Shown piece by piece: positions 1-11,532 of a stretch of 64,000 nucleotides of DNA (positions within the stretch are counted from its first letter, which is position 1; the number at the start of each line of letters is the position of its first letter). The DNA comes from Diogma glabrata. Lineage: Eukaryota; Arthropoda; Insecta; Diptera; Cylindrotomidae. A model generated the notes under the pieces. That model saw nothing but the letters and a program-made list of their open reading frames with translations. It ran no database searches and had not been told where the DNA came from. The stretch lies in the NCBI GenBank assembly GCA_963693315.1, contig OY856188.1, forward strand, positions 216,140,495-216,204,494, written 5' to 3'. Made by a program: the position numbers and the translations under genes.

Positions 1-235
1 TGGAATGTCACCAAAAGACTAGTGAAAACTTTAGAAAATTTATAATTTCATCCAATTCTAAAACCTTGAAAAATTAATTCAAAAACCTTGCCAAGTTTGT
101 TAATTTAAGACTTATAACATAAGTATATAGATAGAAATTTTAGCGTAGTTGTTTTAAATTGAAAATTTCTCTCGACCCCATGAAAAAGTCTGACGACCCC
201 AGTTGGGGTCGCGACCCCTAGTTTAAGAAACGCTG
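1..235 (-). mobile_element. hAT-type DNA transposon, one terminus (rest lies left of window)
   Basis: Read on the minus strand, the end at 235 begins CAGCGTTTCTTAAAC and continues into GGGGTCGCGACCCC (palindrome near 204-219). This is the familiar terminal pattern of Charlie-like hAT elements (CAG..GTTTCT..AAC then a GGGGTCGCGACCCC block). No transposase coding is visible in the 235 bases. The 8 bases after the end (236-243, CTTTAGAT) are the presumed target-site duplication, but the partner copy is outside the window. Non-coding terminus; the call rests on the end sequence only. Confidence 0.65.
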
Positions 236-241
236 CTTTAG

Positions 242-411
242 ATATTGACAAAAAGAAAATTGCGTCGGATTCTAAACGTGGAACAAAATCTAAGGAAAGA
301 GATACAGCTACATCGCATATTAAAACATAAAAATGTAATTGAACTTTTGGATGGGTTGTACAATGAAGAGAAACAAAAAATGTTAATTGATGGATTAGAA
401 TATTTGCTATG
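242..411 (+). pseudogene. LKB1/STK11 kinase gene fragment
   Basis: Frame 242-411 reads [20 protein letters not shown] followed by [24 protein letters not shown]. This is the kinase N-lobe segment just after the catalytic lysine of LKB1/STK11, the master upstream kinase of AMPK-related kinases (known family pattern: [40 protein letters not shown]). The frame then jumps directly to LIDGLEYL, a motif that lies about 35 residues further on in LKB1, so the intervening MEYCV..GMQEML part is missing. There is an in-frame stop just upstream (239-241), no catalytic HRD or DFG loop follows, and the hAT end abuts the 5' side. The direct joining of two distant coding segments suggests an internal deletion, exon loss or a decayed retrocopy. 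It cannot make a kinase. Identity is firm by motif; whether it belongs to a nearby true gene outside the window is unknown. Confidence 0.72.
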
Positions 412-983
412 TATTTTATATTTCACGGATATAAATAAAATAATTTGGTTTCAATGAGGAATATTTTATTTATTGTAATTTTAAGTAATTTTCAATAAAA
501 TGATGCATATTTACAAAAGATTATATTATATTTTTATGTTTAAAAAAAAGTGTCTTAGCTATTGACATTTATTTACATTTTAAACTTACAATAGATGGCT
601 TGAATCAAAAAGTCACTAGAATGATAAATTTTCGTCTGAATAATCTTGTTGAAATTTCATTTTTCAATAATCGTATTCGAAATTTTATGTTTTAATTAAT
701 TTCGAATACGGTTTATTGTACAAAATCTATTTCAAATTAAAATTTAAAGGTGACTTTATGTTACAAAACTCGTCATAAGTTCATATATGTTAAACAACAT
801 TAGATCAAATCATTTTTTTGAGGTTATGTCTATTAGGTTCAGCGTAAATAAAGCAAAAGTGGTAATCGCTATTTTTTTTCACGAACAGCGATCTACCGCA
901 TCGCTTTGATATATAGACCTAATATGGATAAAAGAAATCCTTTGCAGACAGCCAAAAAAAATAAAAAACCAATACTCAACAAA
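412..983. other. AT-rich non-coding stretch, no gene seen
   Basis: I see no supported coding region. The one structure is a short hairpin at about 669-713: CGTATTCGAAATT pairs with AATTTCGAATACG across a 17-20 base loop. Confidence 0.5.
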
Positions 984-1285
984 TTATTGTGAAATTTCTA
1001 AGACGTAAAACAAAGGAAGCAGTACTGGAGAGTAAAATAAAGATGAAAAATCCACTCTTTACCCATAAAATTATTGATACTGAAGATGAAACCATGGAAA
1101 TCTTTTTAAATGAATTTCTAGCACCAATCAACATGGAATTGTTTCGCATAGCTCGTTAGAGTAAAAAGGACAAGACATATGAATTCATTTGCTTCAAAAA
1201 TAACTCAATATATGTGAAAAAAACCAAACGGTACAGCCAAAATAATTCGAAGTGTAAGTGAAATTGAAATTTTAAATAACGCAAA
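984..1285 (+). pseudogene. LINE ORF1 (gag-like) C-terminal remnant
   Basis: From 986 the plus frame reads IVKFLRRKTKEAVLESKIKM, then an acidic segment, FLNEFLAPINMELFRIAR, an in-frame stop at 1157-1159, and SKKDKTYEFICFKNNSIYVKK. This order (VKF.RR..K...., YINE.LTP.N..L...AR, LKK..GYKF.W..NG.I.VRK) is that of the C-terminal domain of ORF1 proteins of CR1/jockey-type insect LINEs, the nucleic-acid-binding protein encoded upstream of the polymerase ORF. A stop and at least one frameshift near 1255 mark it as dead. It lies about 120 bases upstream of an endonuclease start in the same orientation, as expected for one LINE copy. No start of ORF1 is recognisable upstream. Confidence 0.6.
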
Positions 1286-1407
1286 AATAATAAACAAAAA
1301 CACGTCAATTGCATAATCAATTTTTAATTTTATAATCACAGCTGTTCTGTGTTTTTTATAACATTTTTTTTTGGTACTCATATCAGAACAGTTTTCTTTT
1401 CTTTTTC

Positions 1408-1826
1408 ATGTTAATTATGGATAATTTGAATTTAAATGAAAATATTGATATTAATTATTATTTAAACAGAACCAAAACATTGAATTCAGGTAGTGATTTA
1501 GAAAATCTAGATATATTGTATATTAATGTTAGGAGCCTAAAAAACAAAGTTGATCACATAGAATCTTATATAAAATCTTTTGAATTTGAAATCCATGTCT
1601 TAGCAATAACTGAGACATGGCTATATGATGAAGAGATGTCACTGTCTAATATTGAAGGTTATAACGCTTATTTTTCAAATAAAAAACAACCGGTGCGAAT
1701 TGAGGACAGAACCAGGGGCTGTGGGTGGCTATTTATATAATAGATAAAATAACATATAATCAGGTAACAAGCTTTGAATCAAATAGTATAAATATGCTTA
1801 TCACACAGCTTCCTATCCTTGATATA
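1408..1826 (+). pseudogene. LINE ORF2 N-terminus: AP-like endonuclease domain, frameshifted and truncated
   Basis: The frame beginning at 1408 contains ILYINVRSLKNKVDHIE (the N-x-R-S-L/G motif of the apurinic-type endonuclease) and HVLAITETWLYDE (the catalytic E of the T-E-T-W motif). It then reaches a GGG-V-AIYI-like element that is split between two frames: RGCGWLFI in the first and AIYIIDKITYNQV in the frame from 1725. One frameshift near 1722-1735 therefore separates the halves. The domain nicks target DNA for target-primed reverse transcription in jockey/CR1-type LINEs. The sequence stops being LINE-like at about 1826, where the 146-bp satellite begins, so the reverse transcriptase is absent here. 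The upstream ORF1 remnant probably belongs to the same copy. Confidence 0.8.
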
Positions 1827-1827
1827 A

Positions 1828-4800
1828 GGGAGAGCTATAGACCATTGTCATCAATTCGGTCCATCTTCAGACATAACACTTTAAAGACAAAAATTTCACA
1901 GTGCTAATACAAAATTTAGAAAATTGAATTTTCCGAGATTTCCCACATGAAACTTGGCCCAATATTTTTCGAAGAGATAGCTATAGACCATTGTCATCAA
2001 TTCGATCTATCTCCAGACATAACACTTTAAAGGCAAGGTTTTTACTGTGCTAATACAAAACTTAGAAAATCGAATTTTCCGAGATTTCTCACATGAAACT
2101 TGACCCAATATTTTTTCATGAGATTGCTATAGACCATTGTCATCAAGTCGATCTAGCTCCAGACATAACACTTTAAAGGCAAGAATTTTACAGTGCTAAT
2201 ACAAAATTTAGAAAATCGAATTTTCCGAGATTTCCCACATGAAACTTGACCCAATATTTTTCCAAGAGATTTCTATTGACTATTGTCATCAATTCGATCT
2301 ATCTCCAGATATAACACTTTAAAGGCAAGGTTTTTACAGTGCTAATACAAAATTTAGAAAATCGAATTTTCCGAAATTTCCCACATGAAACTTGACCCAA
2401 TATTTTTCCACGGGAAAGATTTGGACCATTGTCATCAATTCGATCTTACTCCAAACATAACACTTTAAAGGCAAGATTTTTACAGTGCTAATACAAAATT
2501 TGAAAAATCGAATTTTCTGAGATTTCCCACATGAAACTTGACCCAATATTTTTCCAAGAGATTTCTATTGACTATTGTCATCAATTCGATCTATCTCCAG
2601 ACATAACACTTTAAAAGCAAGGTTTTTACTGTGCTAATACAAAATTTAGAAAATCGAATTTTCCGAAATTTCCCACATGAAACTTGACACAATATTTTTC
2701 CACGAGATAGCTATAGCCCATTGTCATCAATTCAATCTATCTCCAGACATAACACTTTAAAGGCAAGGTTTTCACAGCGCTAATACAAAATTTAGAAAAT
2801 CGAATTTTCCGAGGGAAACCACATGAAAATTGACCCAATATTTTTCCAAGAGTTTGTTATTGACTATTGCCATCAATTCAATCTATCTCCAGACATAACA
2901 CTTTAAAGGCAAGGGTTTTACAGTGCTAATACAAAATTTAGAAATTCGAATTTTCCGAAATTTTCCACATGAAACTTGACCCAATATTTTTCCACGAGAT
3001 AGCTATGGACCATTGTCATCTATTTAATCTATCTCTAGACATAACACTTTAAATGCAAGGGTTTTACAGTGCTAATACAAAATTTAGAAAATCAAATTTT
3101 CCGAGATTTCCCACATGAAACTTGACCCAATATTTTTCCAAAAGATTGCTATAGACCATTGTCATCAATTCAACCTAACTCCAGACATAACACTTTAAAG
3201 GCAAGGGTTTTACAGTGCTAATACAAAATTTAGAAAATCGAATTTTCCGAGATTTCCCACATGGAATTTGGCCCAGTATTTTTTCAAGAGATAGCTATAG
3301 ACCATTGTCGTCAATTCGATCTATCTCCAGACATAACACTTTAAAGGCAAGGTTTTACAGTGCTAATACAAAATTTAGAAAATCGAATTTTCCGAGATTT
3401 CTCACATGAAACTTTACCCAATAATTTTCCAAGAGATTGCTATAGACCATTGTCATCAATTCGATCTATCTCCAGACATAACACTTTAAAGGCAAGATTT
3501 TTGCAGTGCTAATACAAAATTTAGAAAATCGAATTTTCCGAAATTTCCCACATGAAACTTTACCCAATATTTTTCCAGGAGATTGTTATTGACTATTTTC
3601 ATCAATTCGATCTATCTTCAGACATAATACTTTAAAGGCAAGGGTTTTACAGTGCTAATACAAAATTTAGAAAATCGAATTTACCGAAATTTTCCACATG
3701 AAACTTTACCCAATATTTTTCCACGAGATAGCTATGGACCATTGTCATCTATTTAATCTATCTCTAGACATAACACTTTAAAGGCAAGGTTTTTACAATG
3801 CTAATACAAAATTTAGAAAATCGAATTTTCCGAGATTTCCCACATGAAACTTGACCCAATATTTTTCCAAGAGATTGCTATATACCATTGTCATCAATTC
3901 AACCTAACTCCAGACATAACACTTTAAAGGCAAGGGTTTCACAGTGCTAATACAAAATTTAGAAAATCGAATATTCCGAGATTTCTCACATGAAACTTGA
4001 CCCAATAATTTTCCAAGAGATTGCTATTGACTATTGTCATCAATTCGATCTATCTCCAGACATAACACTTTAAAGGCAAGGTTTTTACAGTGCTAATACC
4101 AAATTTAGAAAATCGAATTTTCCGAGATTTCCCACATGAAACTTGACCCAATAATTTTCCAAGAGATTGCTATTGACTATTGTCATCAATTCGATCTATC
4201 TCCAGACATAACACTTTAAAGGCAAGATTTTTACAGTGCTAATACAAAATTTAGAAAATCGAATTTTCCGAGATTTCCCACATGAAACCCTGACCCAATA
4301 TTTTTCCAAGAGATTTCCATTGACTATTGTCATCAATTCGATCTATCTCCAGACATAACACTTTAAAGGCAAGGGTTTCACAATGCTAATACAAAATTTA
4401 GAAAATCGAATTTTCCGAGATTTCCCACATGGAACTTGGCCCAATATTTTTTCAAGAGATTGCTATAGACCATTGTCATCAATTCGATCTATCTCCAGAC
4501 ATAACACTTTAAAGGCAAGGTTTTTACAGTGCTAATACAAAATTTAGAAAATCGAATTTTCCGAGATTTCCCACATGAAACTTGACCCAATAATTTTCCA
4601 AGAGATTGCTATTGACTACTGTCATCAATTCGATCTATCTCCAGACATAACACTTTAAAGGCAAGATTTTTACAGTGCTACTACAAAATTTTGAAAATTG
4701 AATTTTCCGAGATTTCCCACATGAAACTTTACCCAATATTTTTCCAGGAGATTGTTTTTGACTATTTTCATCAATTCGATCTATCTCCAGACATAATACT

Positions 4801-7680
4801 TTAAAGGGTTTTACAGTGCTAATACAAAATTTGAAAAATCGAATTTTCCGAAATTTTCCACATGAAACTTGACCCAATATTTTTCCACGAGATAGCTATG
4901 GACCATTGTCATCAATTCAATCTATCTCCAGACATAACACTTTAAAGGCAGTGTTTTTACTGTGCTAATACAAAATTTAGAAAATAGAATTTTCCGAGAT
5001 TTCCCACATGAAACTTGACCCAATATTTTTCCACGAGATAGCTTTAGACCATTGTCATCAATTCGATCTATTTCCAGACATAACACTTTAAAGGCAAGGT
5101 TTTTACAGTGCTAATACAAAATTTAGAAAATCGAATTTTCCGAGATTTCCCACATGAAACTTGACCCAATATTTTTCCAGGAGATTTCTATAAACCATTG
5201 TCATCAATTCGATCTATTTCCAGACATAACACTTTAAAGGCAAGGTTTTTACAATGTTAATACAAAATTTAGAAAATCGAATTTTCCGAGATTTCCAACA
5301 TGAAACTTGACCCAATATTTTTCCACCAGATAGCTATGGGATATTGTCATCAATTCAATCTATCTCCAGACATAACACTTTAAAGGCAAGGTTTTTACAG
5401 TGCTAATACAAAATTTAGAAAATCGAATTTTCCGAGATTTCCCACATGGAACTTGGCCCAATATTTTTTCAAGAGATACCTATAGATCATTGTCATCAAT
5501 TCGATCTATCTCCAGACATAACTTAAAGGCAAGGTTTTTACAATGCTAATACAAAATTTAGAAAATCGAATTTTCCGAGATTTCCCACATGAAACTTGAC
5601 CCAATATTTTTCCAAGAGATTGCTATAGACCATTGTCATCAATTCGATCTATCTCCAGACATAACACTTTAAAGGCAAGGTTTTAACAGTGCTAATACAA
5701 AATTTAGAAAATCGAATTTTCCGAGATTTCCCACATGGAACTTGGCCCAATATTTTTTCAAGAGATAGCTTTAGACCATTGTCATCAATTCGATCTATTT
5801 CCAGACATAACACTTTAAAGGCAAGGTTTTTACAATGCTAATACAAAATTTAGAAAATCGAATTTTCCGAGATTTCCCACATGAAACTTGACCCAATATT
5901 TTTCCAAGAGATTTCCATTGACTATTGTCATCAATTCGATCTATCTCCAGACATAACACTTTAAAGGCAAGGTTTTTACAGTGCTAATACAAAATTTAGA
6001 AAATCGAATTTTCCGAGATTTCCCACATGGAACTTGGCCCAATATTTTTTCAAGAGATAGCTATAGACCATTGTCATCAATTCGATCTATCTCCAGACAT
6101 AACACTTTGAAGGCAAGGTTTTTGCAGTGCTAATACAAAATTTAGAAAATCGAATTTTCCGAGATTTCCCACATGAAACTTGACCCAATAATTTTCCAAG
6201 AGATTGCTATTGACTATTGTCATCAATTCGATCTATCTCCAGACATAACACTTTAAAGGCAAGATTTTTACAGTGCTAATACAAAATTTAGAAAATTGAA
6301 TTTTCCGAGATTTCCCACATGAAACTTTACCCAATATTTTTCCAGGAGATTGTTTTTGACTATTTTCATCAATTCGATCTATCTCCAGACATAACTCTTT
6401 AAAGGGTTTTACAGTGCTAATACAAAATTTAGAAAATCGAATTTTCCGAGATTTCCCACATGAAACTTGACCCAATATTTTTCCAAGAGATTGCTATAGA
6501 CCATTGTCATCGATTTGATCTATTTCCAGACATAACACTTTAAAGGCAAGATTTTTACAGTGCTAATACCAAATTTAGAAAATCAAATTTTCCGAGATTT
6601 CCCACATGAAGCTTGACCCAATATTTTTCCAAGAGATAGCTATAGACCATTGTCATCAATTCGGTCTATCTCCAGAAAAAGCACTTTAAAGGCAATAATT
6701 TTACAGTGCTAATACCAAATTTAGAAAAACAAATTTTCCGAGATTTCCCACATGAAACTTGACCCAATATTTTTCCAAGAGATTGCTATAGACCATTGTC
6801 ATCAATTCGATCTATCTCCAGACATAACACTTTAAAGGCAAGATTTTTACAGTACTAATACCAAATTTAGAAAATCGAATTTTCCGAGATTTCCCACATG
6901 AAACTTGACCCAATATTTTTCCAAAAGATGGCTATTGACTATTGTCATCAATTCGATCTATTTCCTGACATAACACTTTAAAGGCAAGATTTTTACAGTG
7001 CTAATACCATATATATAAAATCGAATTTTCCGAGATTTCCCACATGAAACTTTACCCAATAATTTTCCAAGAGATAGCTATAGACCATTGTCATCAATTC
7101 GATCTATCTCCAGACATAACACTTTAAAGGCAAGGTTTTAACAGTGCTAATACCAAATTTATAAAATCGAATTTTCCGAGATTTCCCAGATGAAACTTGA
7201 CCCAATATTTTTCCAAGAGATTGCAATAGACCATTGTCATCAATTCGATCTATTTCCAGACATAACACTTTAAAGGCAAGGTTTTTACAGTGCTAATACA
7301 AAATTTAGAAAATCGAATTTTCCGAGATTTCCCACATGAAACTTGACCCAATATTTTTGCAAGAGATAGCTATAGACCATTGTCATCAATTCGATCTATC
7401 TCCAGACATAACACTTTAAAGGCAAGATTTTTACAATGCTAATACCAAATTTAGAAAATCAAATTTTCCGAGATTTCCCACATGAAACTTGACCCAATAT
7501 TTTTCCAAGAGATAGCTATAGATCATTGTCATCAATTCGACCTATCTCCAGACATAACACTTTAAAGGCAAGGTTTTTACAGTGCTAATACCAAATTTAG
7601 AAAATCGAATTTTCCGAGATTTCCCACATGAAACTTGACGCAATATTTTTTTTCCAGAGATTGCTGTAGACCATTGTCAT
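1828..7680. repeat. 146-bp satellite array, main block (about 40 monomers)
   Basis: A head-to-tail repeat has the landmark TTCGATCTATCTCCAGACAT recurring at 2001, 2147, 2293, 2439 and onward, giving a 146-base period. Each monomer contains TCCAGACATAACACTTTAAA, GTGCTAATACAAAATTTAGA, TTTTCCGAGATTTCCCACAT, GACCCAATATTTTTCCA and AGACCATTGTCATCAATTCG. Variants recur at multiples of the monomer. GGAACTTGGCCCAATATTTT occurs near 4431, 5447, 5738, 6028 and 8747, and a variant form near 3262. A variant with a shortened CTTTAAAGGGTTTTACAG occurs near 4800 and 6400. This indicates patchy higher-order organisation and segmental duplication inside the array. Open reading frames in it (a repeating MGQVSCGKS..KI.F.KFC pattern on minus) are by-products of the repeat. 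It starts directly against the truncated LINE. Confidence 0.97.
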
Positions 7681-7933
7681 CTTTCAATTTTTCGGCTGAT
7701 AGTGGGAGTTTTATTTGACTAAAATAATCTAATCTGCATTATCGACTTTCGGCTGGAGACTTTCGGCTGAGATTATAAAAATGAAATCTGTGATACCGAT
7801 TTTCGGCTGGAAACTTATAATAATATTTTAATAATATTTAATATTTAATAATAATTTAATAATAATAATAATAATTTAATAATAATATAATAATAATAAT
7901 ATTTAATAAATATATAATATTTAATAAATAATA
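7681..7933. repeat. Interruption of the satellite: TTTCGGCTG-rich segment plus (TAA)n
   Basis: The array breaks after CCATTGTCAT. A segment follows with four copies of TTTCGGCTG and the block AATCTGCATTATCGA, then an imperfect (TAA)n/(TAAT)n run from about 7819 to 7933. The same AATCTGCATTATCGA..TTTCGGCTGGA..CTTTCGGCT block occurs at about 8994-9035, just past the true right end of the array. The interruption is therefore a second copy of the array's own right flank, not a foreign insertion. Confidence 0.8.
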
Positions 7934-8930
7934 ATATTTTTCCAAGAGATCTCCAGACGTAACACTTTAAAGGCTAATACAAAATTCAGTAAATCGAATT
8001 TTCCGAAATTTCCCACATGAAACTTGACCCAATATTTTTGCAAGAGATAGCTTTAGACCATTGTCATCAATTCGATCTATTTCCAGACATAACACTTTAA
8101 AGGCAAGGTTTTTACAATGCTAATACAAAATTTAGAAAATCGAATTTTCCGAGATTTCCCACATGAAACTTGACCCAATAATTTTCCAAGAGATTGCTAT
8201 TGACTATTGTCATCAATTCGATCTATCTCCAGACATAACACTTTAAAGGCAAAAATTTCACAGTGCTAATACAAAATTTAGAAAATCGAATTTTCCGAGA
8301 TTTCCCACATGAAACTTGACTCAATATTTTTCCAAGAGATAGCTATAGACCATTGTCATCAATTCGATCTATTTCCAGACATAACACTTTAAAGGCAAGG
8401 TTTTTACAGTGCTAATACAAAATTTAGAAAATCGAATTTTCCGAGATTTCCCACATGAAACTTGACCCAATATTTTTCCAAGAGATAGCTTTAGACCATT
8501 GTCATCAATTCGATCTATTTCCAGACATAACACTGTAAAGGCAAGGTTTTTACAATGCTAATACAAAATTTAGAAAATCGAATTTTCCGAGATTTCCCAC
8601 ATGAAACTTGACCCAATATTTTTCCAAAAGATTGTTATAGATCATTGTCATGAATTCAACCTAACTTCAGACATAACACTTTAAAGGCAAGGGTTTCACA
8701 GTGCTAATACAAAATTTAGAAAATCGAATTTTCCGAGATTTCCCACATGGAACTTGGCCCAATATTTTTTCAAGAGATAGCTATAGACCATTGTCATCAA
8801 TTCGATCTATCTCCAGACATAACACTTTAAAGGCAAGGTTTTTACAGTGCTAATACAAAATTTAGAAAATCGAATTTTCCGAGATTTTCCACTTGAAGCT
8901 TTACCCAAACTTTTTCCCATAGATTACTTT
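7934..8930. repeat. 146-bp satellite array, second block (about 7 monomers)
   Basis: Same monomer as the main block. It resumes at AATATTTTTCCAAGAGAT, but the first monomer lacks the following 32 or so bases (it joins directly to CTCCAGACGTAAC). It decays after TTTACCCAAACTTTTTCCCA at 8898-8920 and is followed by the TTTCGGCTG-bearing flank. Confidence 0.95.
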
Positions 8931-9040
8931 TGAACTTCTAAATTTTGGCTATTTTTTAGTTAGTGTTGTCTCTTTCGGATGACATTTTATTAAAAATCTG
9001 CATTATCGATTTTCGGCTGGAAACTTTCGGCTAACTTTAA
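8931..9040. repeat. Right flank of satellite, duplicated inside the array
   Basis: Contains AATCTGCATTATCGA and two TTTCGGCT motifs, matching the block at about 7733-7775. The shared tail suggests that array plus tail form one repeated unit. Confidence 0.7.
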
Positions 9041-10387
9041 TAGGGTTAATGGAAGTCAAATCACTCTGATTAAGTAATTCATATATGATTCCAATTCCAT
9101 GTGGCGCTCGAAAGGCTAACGCAATCATAGTAAAAGTAATTACTTGTTGTTTAAGGTGTTTAATGTTTATTACAAAGTTTAAACATAATTGTCATCACCT
9201 TATAAATGAGGTGGCATGACATTGTATTTTATGTTCTTGTAAATCGTACATAAAACGTTCCATAGTTTTTATTAGACGTATAATTAATTTTATTTGATTA
9301 TTGATTTAAATGAGACAAAACGTTGGAAATAGATATACAGTTAATTGATGTTTTGATAAATATTTTTATAAAAATTCTAGGTATTTTATTATTGTTTGTT
9401 TACCTTTATTACGATCATTTTGAATTGTTTGAGTGAATACAAATCATCATATTATAAACTAAAACATATTATATTTCCATAACTTAAAATTAGTAGGATA
9501 AATTACTATCACACCTTTTAAGAAAATAATTAGTTTTATTATTGTAAAATATTAGCTTTAAAATAAGTGATTGTCAATATAAAGGCTTAAATGAATAAAA
9601 TTTATTAGCACTCTAAAACTGATTAATAACTTTCCCATCACAACTCAGATGCAAATCTATCTATCAACATCCTTGCTAAATTTAAATATTATAAAATTGT
9701 ACCTTTCAAATACTTTCAGCAAGCTCAAAAACTAATTTATTCAGATTTAAAAAAAAATTGCAAAAATTTATGTTGATTTTATAAAAATTATTTTAAAGAG
9801 AAACAATTTTTTTAGTTTGATAAAATAACTAGAAAGTTTTTTATTTAATTTTCTTGAAACTTGAATAAAATTAATGAATTTTATTTATTTTTTAATTAAT
9901 TTATTTGCTTTATCCATTGTTTTTCTCGTTTACTATTTTAAGCTTAATAAAAGAACTGACATGTTCCCAAAAATATGTTTATACCATTAATTATTTTTGC
10001 AAGAAAGTAAATAAAAACTCCAGAAAAAAGCACTAATAGTTGCTAGCTAGATATGATAGAAGAATTCATACATATATTTGTTCTTGAGCATTAGACAATT
10101 ACAAGTCGAGGGATCTAGCCAAATCTTGTGGGTTTGAACAATAGCTAAGCTATACCATATTCTATTGAAAATTATAATATTCAATTGAAAAATGTCTTGC
10201 GATGGGTTTAAGATTTTATGATCAAGGTCAGACATAAGTTTCACTATCCCTACATAAGATTAGAGAGGTTGTCTAGAGTTTTTAACAAAATAATCATCTG
10301 AACTATACCAACTTTATTAGTGATTGTTTGTGTAAAATTGATATTTAAAAATCGAAAATTATCTTGTCTCACTTACTGATCCTCATA
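9041..10387. other. AT-rich stretch with no recognisable gene or repeat
   Basis: I see nothing supportable in this 1.3 kb. Short open frames, including one on minus at 10047-10244, have no recognisable motifs and the base composition of the surrounding non-coding DNA. Confidence 0.5.
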
Positions 10388-10542
10388 AAATATATTAATA
10401 AGAATTCGAATCAAATCCGAAACACGTAGAATGTGAATTGAAGTTTTTTTCTGAGAAACTTCAAACCATACCTTTGAATTGAAAATATTCCAATTACTTC
10501 TTTACTTACTTGAGTTTAATTGATCTCAAAAATCCAAAATAA
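10388..10542 (+). mobile_element. tRNA-derived SINE, copy 1 (3' part)
   Basis: From a degraded box B (ATTCGAATCAAATCC near 10401) through TGAATTGAAGTTTTTTTCTG to CTCAAAAATCCAAAAT it is nearly identical to the 3' half of the full copy at 10797-11057. The tRNA-like head is missing. Confidence 0.8.
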
Positions 10543-10796
10543 ATTTAAATTCCCTTAATGTAGTCTAATGTTAATACATATAGGACTTCAAATTGACCAA
10601 GTGTCAGCCATTGATTTCACATTGATTGGAAACAATCAATAATGACTATACAATCGTGACTTAGGATGTTAATTAGAATAGAAATGTTCCCCATTCTATG
10701 AATTCACACAAAGCATTGTCTAGAAATTTAATGCAAAAAATTCCCATATAATGTAAAAGCATTTCCATAATATGGAGTCTAATGACAGTGGAAAAA

Positions 10797-11057
10797 TTCA
10801 ACTTAAGTAAAAAATAATTATGTGATGAAGGAGTTTCAACTTTGAAATTGTCATCGCCTCAACGGCGTAATCGATAGCGTGTCTGCCCAAGGATTCGAGC
10901 CGGGAACTGACGAGGGTAGGTTCGAATCCCATCCAAAACACGTAAAATATGAATTGAAGTTTTTTTCTGAGAAACTTCAAACCATACCTTTGAATTGAAA
11001 ATATTCCAATTACTTCTTTACTTACTTGAGTTTAATTGATCTCAAAAATCCAAAATA
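10797..11057 (+). mobile_element. tRNA-derived SINE, copy 2 (full-length)
   Basis: The head carries an RNA polymerase III box A-like sequence (CGCCTCAACGG, about 10855-10864) and a perfect box B (GGTTCGAATCC, 10919-10929) at tRNA-like spacing. A family-specific body follows (TTTTTTTCTGAGAAACTTC) and a tail ending CTCAAAAATCCAAAAT. The start is TTCAACTTAAGTA-like, shared with the minus-strand copy at 15395-15590. Non-autonomous: it would depend on a LINE's reverse transcriptase. The tail is shared with copies at 10388 and 19935. Confidence 0.85.
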
Positions 11058-11114
11058 TATTAATAAGTTTTTGGGGATTTTTGTGAGCAATTGGATAAAG
11101 AAATAATTTCAAAT

Positions 11115-11305
11115 TTTTCAATTCGAAGGTGTGATAGGATTTTTCTCAGATAAAAACTCCACTTCTAGTTTTTCGTTCTTCGGACCGGATTCGAACCTTC
11201 CTCATCAGTACCGTGAATCGAATCATGTTACTGCAGAAATAAATTACGCCATTGAGGCGATCACCATTTAAAAGTCGAAAATTTATATCATCACTTATTC
11301 ACTTA
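11115..11305 (-). mobile_element. tRNA-derived SINE, copy 3 (inverted)
   Basis: Read on minus: GATCGCCTCAATGGCGTAAT (box A region), later GGTTCGAATCCGGTCC (box B), then the body ending near GGATTTTTCTCAG on plus (11138). It lies only about 60 bases from copy 2 in opposite orientation, making an imperfect inverted pair. Confidence 0.8.
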
Positions 11306-11532
11306 CGTAAGTGAAGATTCTCTACTATCATTTGACTCCGTGATTCCGTAGACACATAATTTTCAATTTTTTTTTTATTTTCGGCCACCTGGTTTGAAGC
11401 AAAGAGGATGAGAAATCTCGTCTCAAGTTTTGAGTAAATCTGTTTTATAGTTAATTTACAGTATAATCGATAAAAAATTAAAAACGTAACCCTAAAATTG
11501 TAATTTTATGAAAAATTAAAATTAAACAAATT

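Noticed and set aside
2334..6475. Repeated minus-strand open frames of 70-80 codons (MGQVSCGKS type)
   Set aside because: They fall in register with the 146-bp satellite and have no independent support; the repeat length is not a multiple of three, so they change frame between monomers.
1828..8930. CRISPR-like array
   Set aside because: Contiguous 146-base monomers with no spacer/repeat alternation in a eukaryotic setting; this is a satellite.
10850..10930. Functional tRNA gene
   Set aside because: Box A and B are present, but no cloverleaf with acceptor stem could be drawn, and the sequence continues into a repeated SINE body and tail.
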